Assembly (NCBI GenBank): GCA_036271795.1
Contig: DATAZY010000002.1
Span: 1-64,000, forward strand
Length of the DNA stretch: 64,000 bases
Reading direction: 5' to 3'
Source of the DNA: Galbitalea sp036271795
GTDB taxonomy: Bacteria > Actinomycetota > Actinomycetes > Actinomycetales > Microbacteriaceae
This document shows positions 32,749 through 40,822 of the stretch, in pieces; the stretch's first letter is position 1; every line of letters begins with the position of its first letter. Below the pieces are notes generated by a model, which saw only the letters and a list, made by a program, of their open reading frames with translations, ran no database searches and was not told where the DNA came from. Both the position numbers and the translations under genes were made by a program.

Positions 32749-33861
32749 ATGTCCAGGACATGGTCACGATGGGCTCCGGCCGCGGTAGCGGTCGTCGTTG
32801 TTGCGGGAGCCGCGATCGCGGTTCCGGCGGTGGCAAACGCATCCGTCAGTCTTCCGATCAAGACCCCGGCACAGGTGCTCGAACTAGTCGCTTCAAGTAA
32901 GGTCACCGCACTCTCGGGCACGGTCTCCGAGACTTCAGACCTCGGCCTGCCTTCGCTGCCGGCAGGCAGCGTTCCCTCCGGCGGGCAGTCCGGCACAGCC
33001 GCCGATCTCGCGCTCCTGACCGGGCCAAACAGTCTGCGCGTCTACGTCGACGGTTCAAAGAAGGTCCGCGTTCAGGATTTGGAATCGCTGGCAGAGCGAG
33101 ACGTCGTGCGCAACGGCAGCAACGTCTGGGTTTACGACTCCAAGGACAACTCGGTCGAGCACGCAATGCTCCAGCCGCAATCGAATGAGCACTTTGCTCG
33201 TCCAGGTGCGACGCCACAGGGTGCGAGTCCGGGCGATCCGACTCCGAACCCCGCCGACCTGACACCCGAGGGCATTGCGACCAGTCTGCTCGCGCAGCTC
33301 AAGTCCTCGAGCACCGTAACGGTCGGGGATGACGCGCGAGTCGCTGGCCGTCCCGCATATGACCTCGTTCTCACACCCAAGGTGACCGACACCCTCATCG
33401 GTTCGGTTTCGATTGCCGTGGACGCGGACACCGGCCTGCCCCTGCAGGTCCAGGTGAACGCCCGCGGACAAAAGACGCCTGCGGTGAGCATCGGCTTCAG
33501 CAGCATCGACCTGTCGGCACCGGCCGCATCACTCTTCGAGTTCACACCTCCCGCGGGAGCGAAGGTGACCGAGTTGACAAAGCACGTCGTCGGGCCCCGG
33601 GTGACCGGACCGAAGCCTGAGATCGCGAAGCCCAACGAAACGGTCACGGGTCGGGGTTGGGATGCGGTTGTCTCGATCGCGGCACAGGGTGAACTGGGAA
33701 GCCTCGCCTCCTCGAGCGAGTTCGCCGAGTTGACCACCGCGGTCGCTGGCGGGCGCGTTCTGCACACGACGCTCTTCAACATCCTGTTCACGACGGACGG
33801 GCGCGTGGTCGCCGGTTCCGTGTCGGTCGCTCGTTTGCAAGAAGTAGCAACCGGGCAGTGA
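32749..33861 (+). CDS. Exported LolA/DUF2092-like protein next to an ABC exporter
   Basis: 370 residues. The N-terminus has a signal peptide or anchor (residues 8-30, AAVAVVVVAGAAIAVPAVANA) with a probable cleavage at ANA-S. The mature part resembles outer-membrane lipoprotein carrier (LolA)-fold proteins of actinobacteria: VLELVASSKVTALSGTVSETSDLGLP, SLRVYVDGSKKVRVQ, NVWVYDSKDNSVEHA, YDLVLTPK and VDADTGLPLQVQV. It overlaps the ABC ATPase gene at 33858 by 4 nt (GTGA), and the permease follows, so the three should work together at the membrane. In this setting such proteins may sense or carry lipophilic compounds. Confidence 0.82.
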   Translation: MSRTWSRWAPAAVAVVVVAGAAIAVPAVANASVSLPIKTPAQVLELVASSKVTALSGTVSETSDLGLPSLPAGSVPSGGQSGTAADLALLTGPNSLRVYVDGSKKVRVQDLESLAERDVVRNGSNVWVYDSKDNSVEHAMLQPQSNEHFARPGATPQGASPGDPTPNPADLTPEGIATSLLAQLKSSSTVTVGDDARVAGRPAYDLVLTPKVTDTLIGSVSIAVDADTGLPLQVQVNARGQKTPAVSIGFSSIDLSAPAASLFEFTPPAGAKVTELTKHVVGPRVTGPKPEIAKPNETVTGRGWDAVVSIAAQGELGSLASSSEFAELTTAVAGGRVLHTTLFNILFTTDGRVVAGSVSVARLQEVATGQ

Positions 33862-34814
33862 GTGCGGCCGAACTCGCGATCGAAACCCGCGGGCTGACCA
33901 AACAGTTCGGCAACTATGCCGCCGTAAGGAACATTGACCTGAGCGTTCCGCACGGGTCGGTGTTCGGATTCCTGGGACCGAACGGTTCCGGCAAGACGAC
34001 GACGATTCGGATGCTGCTCGGCCTCGCATCGCCGACCAGCGGTGAGGCACGGGTGCTCGGCGCGACCATGCCGCGTGAGAATGCGAGCGTCCTGCCGCGC
34101 GTTGGCGCGCTCGTCGAGGGGCCGGGTTTTTACCCGTACCTCTCCGGTGCCGACAACCTTCGCCGCCTCGACAGTGCCGACCGCTACGCGCCGTCGCGAA
34201 CCCGGCGGGCCAGAGTTGCGGATGCCCTCGAACGGGTCGGGCTGTCGGCTGCGGCATCCAAGAAGGTCAAGGCATATTCGCTCGGTATGAAACAGCGGCT
34301 TGGTATCGCGAACGCGCTGCTAACCCCGCGCGAACTGCTGATCCTGGACGAGCCGACCAACGGGCTCGACCCGCAGGGAACCCGCGAGGTGCGCACCCTC
34401 GTTCGTTCGCTGGCGGCCCAGGGAACGACCATTTTCGTCTCCAGTCATCTGCTCGCCGAAATCGAGCAGATCTGCACGCATGCCGCGGTGATGAGCGCCG
34501 GCGATCTTGTTGCCCAGGGCACCCTCGACGAGCTTCGCCAGGTCGGGCGACCGCGCGTTCGAGTCGCCACACTCGACACCCAGCTGGCCGCGGGCGTGCT
34601 GGTGAAACTCGGGATGACCATCCAGCCGCCCGCGTCGGACGACTCGGATGCCGAAGTCGTCGCCCTGTTCGGTGAAACTCCTGCGGAACCCGACTCGCTC
34701 GTTGCGGCCCTCGTCAAGGCGAAGGTGCGCGTTCGTGGCTTCGCAGTCGAGACCCCCAGCCTCGAAGACCGTTTCGTCTCGCTGACCGGCGAGGGGTTCA
34801 ACATTGACCACTGA
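33858..34814 (+). CDS. ABC transporter ATPase (CcmA/antibiotic type)
   Basis: 318 residues from GTG 33858. Walker A is GPNGSGKTT near residues 41-49; the signature YSLGMKQRLGIA and Walker B LLILDEPTNGLDP are near 137-165; the switch His is in FVSSHLLAEIEQ. The C-terminal 100 residues include the MSAGDLVAQGTLDELR segment usual for drug and bacitracin exporters. The ATPase is translated with the upstream LolA-like gene (GTGA overlap) and overlaps the permease gene by 11 nt. Confidence 0.92.
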   Translation: MSAAELAIETRGLTKQFGNYAAVRNIDLSVPHGSVFGFLGPNGSGKTTTIRMLLGLASPTSGEARVLGATMPRENASVLPRVGALVEGPGFYPYLSGADNLRRLDSADRYAPSRTRRARVADALERVGLSAAASKKVKAYSLGMKQRLGIANALLTPRELLILDEPTNGLDPQGTREVRTLVRSLAAQGTTIFVSSHLLAEIEQICTHAAVMSAGDLVAQGTLDELRQVGRPRVRVATLDTQLAAGVLVKLGMTIQPPASDDSDAEVVALFGETPAEPDSLVAALVKAKVRVRGFAVETPSLEDRFVSLTGEGFNIDH

Positions 34815-35649
34815 TCTTGTTCGCACACGACCCGCCAGCGGTCTCACGCTGCTGGGTACTGAGCTGTCGGTCCTGTTCCGACGCAAGCGCACCTGGGCAA
34901 TGCTCGCGGCGCTCGCGGCCGTCCCGATCCTGATCGCGATCGCCGTACGTGTGAGCCACGCGGGGTCTGCGGGAGCCGGACCGGCCTTCCTCGACCGGAT
35001 CGAAAACAACGGCCTGTTCGTGGTGTTCGTTGCCCTCGGCGTTTGCGTACCGGTGTTCCTGCCGCTCACGGTCGGCGTCGTCGCAGGTGACACCATCGCG
35101 GGCGAGGCGTCCAACGGCACGCTCCGCTACCTGCTGATCGCGCCGGCAGGCCGCGTCCGCCTGCTCGCGGTGAAATATGTCGGAGCCGCCGCATTCAGTG
35201 CGGCCGCGACCCTCGTGGTGTGCATCGCCGGCGCTGCCATCGGCTTTGCCCTGTTCCCGGCTGGCTCGATCACGATTCTCTCCGGCGACACCGTGAGCCT
35301 TGCTGACGCGCTCGGGCGATCGCTGCTCATCGCCCTGTACGCGACCCTGTCGCTCATGGGCTTATCTGCGATTGGACTGTTCCTGTCGACCCTCACCGAT
35401 GTTCCCGTCGGGGCAATGGCGGCGACGATCATCCTGACCGTGGCTTCCGAGGTGCTCGACCAGTTGCCTCAACTGGACTGGATTCACCCGTGGCTGTTCA
35501 GCCACTACTGGCTCGGCTTCGGCGACTTCCTGCGAGATCCAATCTCATGGACGAGCTTCGGTCAGAACGCAGCCCTGCAAGCGGGCTACCTCATCGTCTT
35601 TGGTGCGCTCGCCTACGGCCGTTTCGCTGCGAAGGACATCCTGTCGTAG
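34804..35649 (+). CDS. ABC transporter permease (ABC-2 type)
   Basis: 281 residues from TTG 34804, overlapping the ATPase gene by 11 nt. About six membrane spans, with TM1 at MLAALAAVPILIAIAVRV and the ABC-2 landmark region VAGDTIAGEASNGTLRYLLIAPAGRVRLLAVKYVGA near residues 95-130. LSTLTDVPVGAMAATIIL near 190 fits the same family. It forms an exporter with the 33858 ATPase. The substrate is unknown; the LolA-like partner suggests a lipid-like or surface-active molecule. Confidence 0.88.
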   Translation: MTTDLVRTRPASGLTLLGTELSVLFRRKRTWAMLAALAAVPILIAIAVRVSHAGSAGAGPAFLDRIENNGLFVVFVALGVCVPVFLPLTVGVVAGDTIAGEASNGTLRYLLIAPAGRVRLLAVKYVGAAAFSAAATLVVCIAGAAIGFALFPAGSITILSGDTVSLADALGRSLLIALYATLSLMGLSAIGLFLSTLTDVPVGAMAATIILTVASEVLDQLPQLDWIHPWLFSHYWLGFGDFLRDPISWTSFGQNAALQAGYLIVFGALAYGRFAAKDILS

Positions 35650-35710
35650 CCGAAGATTGTCGTATCGGGCACTGCTGCCAACATGACGGGCGGGTCGCGC
35701 CAAACCTCCG

Positions 35711-35757
35711 AATTCATCCTGTTGACCGCCCCGAGAGCCCAATTCGTCCTGTTGACG
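35711..35757. repeat. Tandem 17-bp direct repeat in an upstream region
   Basis: AATTCATCCTGTTGAC (from 35711) recurs as AATTCGTCCTGTTGAC (from 35741), exactly 30 bp apart, about three helical turns, with one mismatch. The pair lies between the end of the ABC permease gene and the start of the CoA-transferase operon at 35858, where it could bind a regulator on one face of the DNA. Confidence 0.4.
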
Positions 35758-35810
35758 GACGCGTCGACATTGACCCTTCATCTGCAACTCGCTAACCTAA
35801 GTCACAAGCC

Positions 35811-35827
35811 TTGATCAAACGATTGAG
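35811..35827. promoter_or_regulatory. Possible LacI-type operator
   Basis: TTGATCAAACGATTGAG contains ATCAAACGATTGA, with TCAA and TTGA half-sites around a central CG, as is usual for LacI-family operators. It lies 31 bp before the first gene of the operon at 35858, whose last gene (38667) encodes a LacI-family protein. The match is short, so this is tentative. Confidence 0.3.
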
Positions 35828-35857
35828 CATCGATTTGAGCAAGGAAGCGAGAGCACG

Positions 35858-37045
35858 GTGCCAGCCGACCCGATCCGACCTCTCGACGGGATCCTTGTGC
35901 TGGACTTCAGCCAGTTTCTCGCCGGACCGGTGGCAGCGATGCGTCTCGCCGATCTCGGCGCACGCGTAATCAAGATCGAACGGCCGGGAATTGGCGACAT
36001 CGGACGGACTCTCGCGTTTGCCGGCAAGTCCGCCGATGGCGACACGATCTCGTTTCACGCCATGAACCGCAATAAGGAGAGCGTCGCGGCCGACCTGAAG
36101 GACCCGGCCGACCTGGCCTGGGTGAAACACCTCGTGACTAAGGCCGACGTCATCATCCAGAACTTCCGTCCGGGCGTCATGGAGCGTATCGGACTCGACT
36201 ACGAATCGGTCCGCAAACTCAATCCCGCGCTCGTCTACGCGAGCGCGACAGGCTACGGCGACGTTGGTCCCTGGAAGGACCGGCCCGGTCAGGATCTGCT
36301 GGCGCAGTCGGTCTCCGGCATGCCGTGGCTCTCCGGATCACGGGACGACGGACCTGTCCCCGTCGGCCTCTCGATCGCCGATCACCTGATGAGCTGCCAC
36401 ATCGCCCAGGGTGTCACCGCATTGCTGGTTCGACGGTTCCGCACCGGCCTGGGTGGTTACGTGCAGACCAGCCTCCTGGAGGCCATGCTCGATCTTCAGT
36501 TCGAGCTCCTCAGTACACATCTCAACGACGCGAGTGTCACGGTCGAGCGCGGGGGAGAACACTCCGCGCATGCCTTCCTGTCTGCTCCATACGGCACATA
36601 CCCGACGAGCGGCGGCTATCTCGCGCTGGCAATGAACCCCGTCAACCGGATCGGGGAGCTTCTCGGCATTGCCGAACTCGCCGCGATGGTCGACCCGGCG
36701 AGCTGGTGGGAGAAACAGGATGCGATCTCGGAGCTGCTCGCGGCTCGCTTCGCGCTCGAGACGACCGACCACTGGCTCGCCATCCTTGATCCGGCGGATG
36801 TCTGGTGCGCACCCGTTCTCACGCTCGAACAGCTCGTCGCACACGACGGCTTCGAGGCCATCGGGATGACGCAACAGATCGAGCGGGAGCCGCTCGATGG
36901 CGTGTCGCCGGTTACTCTCACGACGACGCGGAGTCCCCTGCGGATCGACGGCGAGCCATTGACGGGCTCGGGCCCAGCGCCGCGGCTCGGCCAGCACACC
37001 GACGCGGTGCGGGTCGAATTCGCGGATCCGTCGAGGTCGTCGTGA
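35858..37045 (+). CDS. CaiB/BaiF-type family III CoA-transferase
   Basis: 395 residues from GTG 35858. Family III features are clear: VLDFSQFLAGPVAAMRLADLGARVIKIERPG at residues ~9-40, DLKDPADLAWV near 77, VIIQNFRPGVMERIGLDYESVRKLNPALVYASATGYG near 95-135 and RPGQDLLAQSVSGM with the catalytic-region Asp near 145. These enzymes move CoA between organic acids through an enzyme-bound anhydride. It overlaps by 4 nt (GTGA) with a binding-protein-like gene and then a MaoC-type hydratase and a LacI regulator, so it should activate an acid before hydration or dehydration. The acid is unknown. Confidence 0.92.
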   Translation: MPADPIRPLDGILVLDFSQFLAGPVAAMRLADLGARVIKIERPGIGDIGRTLAFAGKSADGDTISFHAMNRNKESVAADLKDPADLAWVKHLVTKADVIIQNFRPGVMERIGLDYESVRKLNPALVYASATGYGDVGPWKDRPGQDLLAQSVSGMPWLSGSRDDGPVPVGLSIADHLMSCHIAQGVTALLVRRFRTGLGGYVQTSLLEAMLDLQFELLSTHLNDASVTVERGGEHSAHAFLSAPYGTYPTSGGYLALAMNPVNRIGELLGIAELAAMVDPASWWEKQDAISELLAARFALETTDHWLAILDPADVWCAPVLTLEQLVAHDGFEAIGMTQQIEREPLDGVSPVTLTTTRSPLRIDGEPLTGSGPAPRLGQHTDAVRVEFADPSRSS

Positions 37046-38175
37046 CGACTGTTCTCCGCGGCATCACCTGGGAGCACGCGCGCGGCTACGGGAGTGTGGT
37101 CGCGGCCGCACAGGCGTATCGGAAGATTCGTCCCGACGTCGAGATCAGCTGGGAGTTTCGCTCTCTGCAGGCCTTCGCGGATCATCCGATCGAGCAGTTG
37201 GTCGAACGATACGATCTCCTCGTCATCGATCATCCGCATGTTCCCGCAGCTGCCGAGGACGGGCTGTTCGCCCAACTGAATGCGACGGGTCACGATGAGG
37301 AGCTCGCAGTCCTCGCCCGGCAGTCGGTGGGTCGTTCGCACGAGAGCTACCGTCATCTCGGTCACCAGTGGGGACTGGCGACGGATGCCGCGGCCCAGGT
37401 CTCCGCCTACCGGCCCGACCTGATCGCGGAGCCACCGCGCGACTGGCCAGCCGTGCTCGAACTCGCTCGCGAGGGCAGGGTGCTCTGGCCGGGCAAGCCC
37501 ATCGACGCCTTCTCGAGCCTGATCACGGTCGCCGCGAACGCGGGGACAGCACCAATGAGTGGCGATGGAACGTTCCTGCCAGAGCAGGATGCGTTCGCCG
37601 CGCTTGACGTGCTGCACGAACTCGCCGCGCACGTTCCCGCCGAGAACCTCGCCATGAATCCCATTGAGGTCGCTGATGCCCTTGCCGACGGCAACGAATT
37701 CGCATACTCGCCCCTGCTCTTCGCCTATACGAATTACTCGCGGGAGGGTTTCCGCACGAATCGGCTCCGGTACGTCGACATTCCGAGCGGACCTCGAGGC
37801 GTGACCGGTTCGCTGCTGGGAGGCGCGGGTATCGCCGTCTCCTCGCGAACGGGTTCGCTCGCGGAAGCCATCGACCACGCCTTCTGGCTGGCGTCCGCGT
37901 CCGTTCAGGCTGGCGTGTACTTCGACGGTGGTGGCCAGCCCGGCAACTCCGTGGCGTGGGAGGACGACCACACCAACGCCGCGACGCTGGAATTCTTTCG
38001 CGGGACGCGGGCGACACTCGAGGGCGCGTACCTGCGACCGCGATTCGCGGGCTACATCGAATTGCAGGATCGTCTTTCACCACTTGTGACCCAGGCGCTG
38101 GCGGGCGAGCTGACCGACGCCCAGTGCATCTCGCGGCTGAACGACCTGACGGCACGCATCACGGAGGGACGCTGA
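37042..38175 (+). CDS. Solute-binding-protein-like protein without signal peptide
   Basis: 377 residues from GTG 37042 (GTGA overlap with the CoA-transferase). The sequence follows the pattern of sugar-type extracellular solute-binding proteins: LRGITWEHARGYGSVVAAAQAYRKIRPDVEISWEFRS, YDLLVIDHPHVP, LNATGHDEEL, WGLATDAAAQVSAYRPDL and later KPIDAFSSLIT. There is no signal peptide, lipobox or hydrophobic start, and the overlap with the upstream gene leaves no room for one. No ABC permease lies in this operon. The protein is therefore predicted to be cytoplasmic and may be an enzyme, chaperone or ligand sensor built on the binding-protein fold. Confidence 0.8.
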   Translation: MTTVLRGITWEHARGYGSVVAAAQAYRKIRPDVEISWEFRSLQAFADHPIEQLVERYDLLVIDHPHVPAAAEDGLFAQLNATGHDEELAVLARQSVGRSHESYRHLGHQWGLATDAAAQVSAYRPDLIAEPPRDWPAVLELAREGRVLWPGKPIDAFSSLITVAANAGTAPMSGDGTFLPEQDAFAALDVLHELAAHVPAENLAMNPIEVADALADGNEFAYSPLLFAYTNYSREGFRTNRLRYVDIPSGPRGVTGSLLGGAGIAVSSRTGSLAEAIDHAFWLASASVQAGVYFDGGGQPGNSVAWEDDHTNAATLEFFRGTRATLEGAYLRPRFAGYIELQDRLSPLVTQALAGELTDAQCISRLNDLTARITEGR

Positions 38176-38630
38176 TGCAGACGATCGACCGTTGGTTTGA
38201 GGACTTCGAGATAGGCGAAACGCGGCGCTTCACCGGCCGCACGATCACCGAGGCCGACATTGTGCTGCACGCCGGGCAGACCGGCGACTTCTTCCCGCAC
38301 CACATGGACGCGGAATGGGCTGCGACGCAACCGATCGGCCAGCGGATCGCGCACGGAACGCTCATCCTGTCGGTCGCCGTCGGGATGACCGCGGGAGACA
38401 TCAATCCGCAGGCGACGAGCTATGGCTACGACCGCATTCGCTTCATCAGGCCCGTGTTCATCGGCGACACCATCACGGTCACCGCAGAGATCACCGATAA
38501 GAGAGATCACGCCAAACAGCCCGAAAGATACGGCTATGTCCACGAATCGGTCACCGTGACCAACCAACGTGGTGAGACTCCGCTGGTGCTAACGCACCTG
38601 TACCTGGTCAACAGACGGGGCTCCACCTAG
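38175..38630 (+). CDS. MaoC-family (R)-hydratase/dehydratase
   Basis: 151 residues from ATG 38175, overlapping the previous TGA by one base. The hot-dog fold pattern of MaoC proteins is visible: FEDFEIGETRRFTGRTITEADIVLHAGQTGDFFPHHMDAEWAA, followed by IGQRIAHGTLILSVAVGM, with catalytic Asp and His in TGDFFPHHMD (near residues 35-45), and RFIRPVFIGDTITVTAEI. Such enzymes add water to or remove it from enoyl-CoA or similar thioesters. With the CoA-transferase at 35858 it would form a two-step acyl-CoA route. Confidence 0.9.
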   Translation: MQTIDRWFEDFEIGETRRFTGRTITEADIVLHAGQTGDFFPHHMDAEWAATQPIGQRIAHGTLILSVAVGMTAGDINPQATSYGYDRIRFIRPVFIGDTITVTAEITDKRDHAKQPERYGYVHESVTVTNQRGETPLVLTHLYLVNRRGST

Positions 38631-38666
38631 AGCTTGTCGGAACTACGGCGGTCATACACTGGCCGA

Positions 38667-39701
38667 ATGTCAACGCTGAGTGATATCGCGGCCCAGGCCG
38701 GTGTATCCGTGTCCGCGGTTTCGCGTGTGCTCAGCAAGGCGCCGAGTTCGCGCGTCAGCGAGGCGACTCGCCGGCGCATCGAAGATGTGGCCCGCGAGCT
38801 CGACTACCACCCGAACTTCGCCGCCCGCGCACTGAAACTCTCGCGGACGAATGTCGTTGCCCTCGTGGTTCCCGACCTGACCAACGCGATCTTCAGTGAG
38901 TTGATGCGGGGTGTCGAGGAAGCTGCGGCCGAACTCGACTACATGGTTCTGCTCGCTCGCGAGGAGAGCGTGCGGCCCACCGCCGCGACGATCGCGAAAC
39001 TGGTCGGAGAGGGCAGGGTCGACGGGATCCTTGTCCAGGTCGGCGACGACATGACCGTGGACGACCTGTCGGGCATTCTCGACGGCGCAGTGCCCGCGGT
39101 CCTCATCAACTCGCGACGGGACGATCACGTCGGCTCGGTCGTACTCCCGGACGAGGAGGGCGCCGCTGTTGCCGTGCGCCACCTCGTTGGCCTGGGACAC
39201 TCGGCCATCGGTCTCGTCAACGGGCTGCCCCATACCGATAGTGCGATTCGACGGGGCATCGGGTTCGCGGCTGCGATGGCATCCGCCGGGCTCGCGATCA
39301 ACCCGGTGTTCATTACCTCGCTCGGCTACAACCCACAACAGGGCAGGGCCGCCATGCAGACCCTGGCAGCGCTCGCCGAGCGACCGACCGCACTTGTGGT
39401 TGCGAACGTGAACGCGGCACTCGGGCTGCTGGCCGAAGCGCGCACGCTGGGCATCCGCGTGCCAGACGGGCTGTCGATTGTTGCCATCCACGACACGTGG
39501 ACCGCGGAGAATGCCTGGCCACCCCTCACGACGGTGCGAATGCCGCTGTACGAACTCGGCAAACGATCGATGACCGCGATCTTCGACCGTATTCGTGCCG
39601 GAGCAACCGTCGACGTTGTGGTGGATGACCCGCCACCCGAACTCGTGCTGCGAGAGTCAACCGCGCCAGATCGCCAGATTGAACCGACCAATTACGAGTA
39701 G
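38667..39701 (+). CDS. LacI-family transcriptional regulator
   Basis: 344 residues from ATG 38667. The N-terminal helix-turn-helix LSDIAAQAGVSVSAVSRVLSK and hinge-helix region PNFAARALKLSRTNVVALVVPDLTN are typical of LacI proteins, followed by a periplasmic-binding-like ligand domain (VLINSRRDD, LGHSAIGLVNG, PTALVVANVNAALG). It closes the CoA-transferase/MaoC operon and is 119 bp upstream of the aldose dehydrogenase gene at 39821. It may control either group; a possible operator lies at 35811-35827. Confidence 0.92.
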   Translation: MSTLSDIAAQAGVSVSAVSRVLSKAPSSRVSEATRRRIEDVARELDYHPNFAARALKLSRTNVVALVVPDLTNAIFSELMRGVEEAAAELDYMVLLAREESVRPTAATIAKLVGEGRVDGILVQVGDDMTVDDLSGILDGAVPAVLINSRRDDHVGSVVLPDEEGAAVAVRHLVGLGHSAIGLVNGLPHTDSAIRRGIGFAAAMASAGLAINPVFITSLGYNPQQGRAAMQTLAALAERPTALVVANVNAALGLLAEARTLGIRVPDGLSIVAIHDTWTAENAWPPLTTVRMPLYELGKRSMTAIFDRIRAGATVDVVVDDPPPELVLRESTAPDRQIEPTNYE

Positions 39702-39820
39702 ATAGCCTATTTCAGCCACAACTTCGTCATATTCCCCCAAATACATCTAATCTTTGGCCTATGCTTACCTGACGGCACTGGACCAAATGCCGCTGGACCT
39801 GACGGCGAAGGGATTGCGCA

Positions 39821-40807
39821 ATGCGGACTCGCGCGACGCGGCGCGGTCTCCAACTGACGGAACTCGGTCTGGGGGCTGCCCAATTCGGCAACCTGTATCG
39901 AGAAACCAGCGACGAACAGGCGGCGGGCGCCGTCGCGGCCGCCTGGGATGCCGGCATCCGTTATTTCGACACCGCCCCGCACTACGGGCTCGGACTCTCA
40001 GAGCAGCGCCTCGGCCCGCTGCTGTCCGGCTATACGCGAGACGAGTACCTCGTCTCTTCGAAGGTTGGTCGACTCCTGGTCGATAGTCCCGAACTGGCGG
40101 GGCGGCAGGATGACGAGGGTTTCGCCGTGCCCGCCAACAAGCGTCGAGCCTGGGACTTCAGCAGGGACGGCATTCTCCGTTCGCTCGAGAGCAGTCTCGA
40201 GAGAACCGGACTCGACTCACTCGACATCGTCTACCTGCACGACCCGGACGATCACCTTGAGCAGGCGCTCGGCGAGGGCATCCAGACTCTGATCGACCTT
40301 CGCGAACAGGGAGTAGTTCGCGCGGTCGGCGCCGGTATGAAGCAGTCGGAAGCGCTTGCCGCGCTCATTCGCGCGGCCGACATCGACCTTGTGATGCTGG
40401 CCGGCCGATACACGCTTCTGGAACAGGGAGCGGCAGACGACCTCCTGCCGCTCGCTCGGGAACGCGGAGTCGGCGTGGTGATCGCGGGCGTCTACAACAC
40501 CGGCCTGCTCAGTTCTGCCCGCCCGACCGCGGGGGCAAAGTACGAGTACGAGGATGCCCCGTTCGAGTTGGTCGCGCGAGCCAATGCCATCGCGGATGTC
40601 TGCGAGCGATACGACGTCACCCTCCCGGAAGCGGCCCTCGCATTTCCGCTTCTTCATCCCGCCGTGGTCTCCGTCGTGGTCGGAGTTCGGGATGCCACCC
40701 AGGTGACCAGCAACGTCGAGCGTTACTCCAAGCCCATTCCCGCAGACCTGTGGACCGAGCTCCGTGCCGAGTCCCTATTGCCCGATTCGTCGCACCGAAA
40801 CGCCTGA
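39821..40807 (+). CDS. Aldo/keto reductase, aldose (L-fucose/D-threo-aldose) dehydrogenase type
   Basis: 328 residues from ATG 39821 with AAGGGA upstream. The start LQLTELGLGAAQFGNLYRETSDEQAAGAVAAAWDAGIRYFDTAPHYGLGLSEQRLG, the segment DYLVSSKVGRLL and the catalytic Lys there, plus YLHDPDD, match the D-threo-aldose 1-dehydrogenase/L-fucose dehydrogenase group of aldo/keto reductases. It would oxidise L-fucose to L-fuconolactone as the first pathway step. The L-fuconate dehydratase gene begins 15 bp after its stop, which supports this role. Confidence 0.88.
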   Translation: MRTRATRRGLQLTELGLGAAQFGNLYRETSDEQAAGAVAAAWDAGIRYFDTAPHYGLGLSEQRLGPLLSGYTRDEYLVSSKVGRLLVDSPELAGRQDDEGFAVPANKRRAWDFSRDGILRSLESSLERTGLDSLDIVYLHDPDDHLEQALGEGIQTLIDLREQGVVRAVGAGMKQSEALAALIRAADIDLVMLAGRYTLLEQGAADDLLPLARERGVGVVIAGVYNTGLLSSARPTAGAKYEYEDAPFELVARANAIADVCERYDVTLPEAALAFPLLHPAVVSVVVGVRDATQVTSNVERYSKPIPADLWTELRAESLLPDSSHRNA

Positions 40808-40822
40808 CAGGAAATCCTCTCA

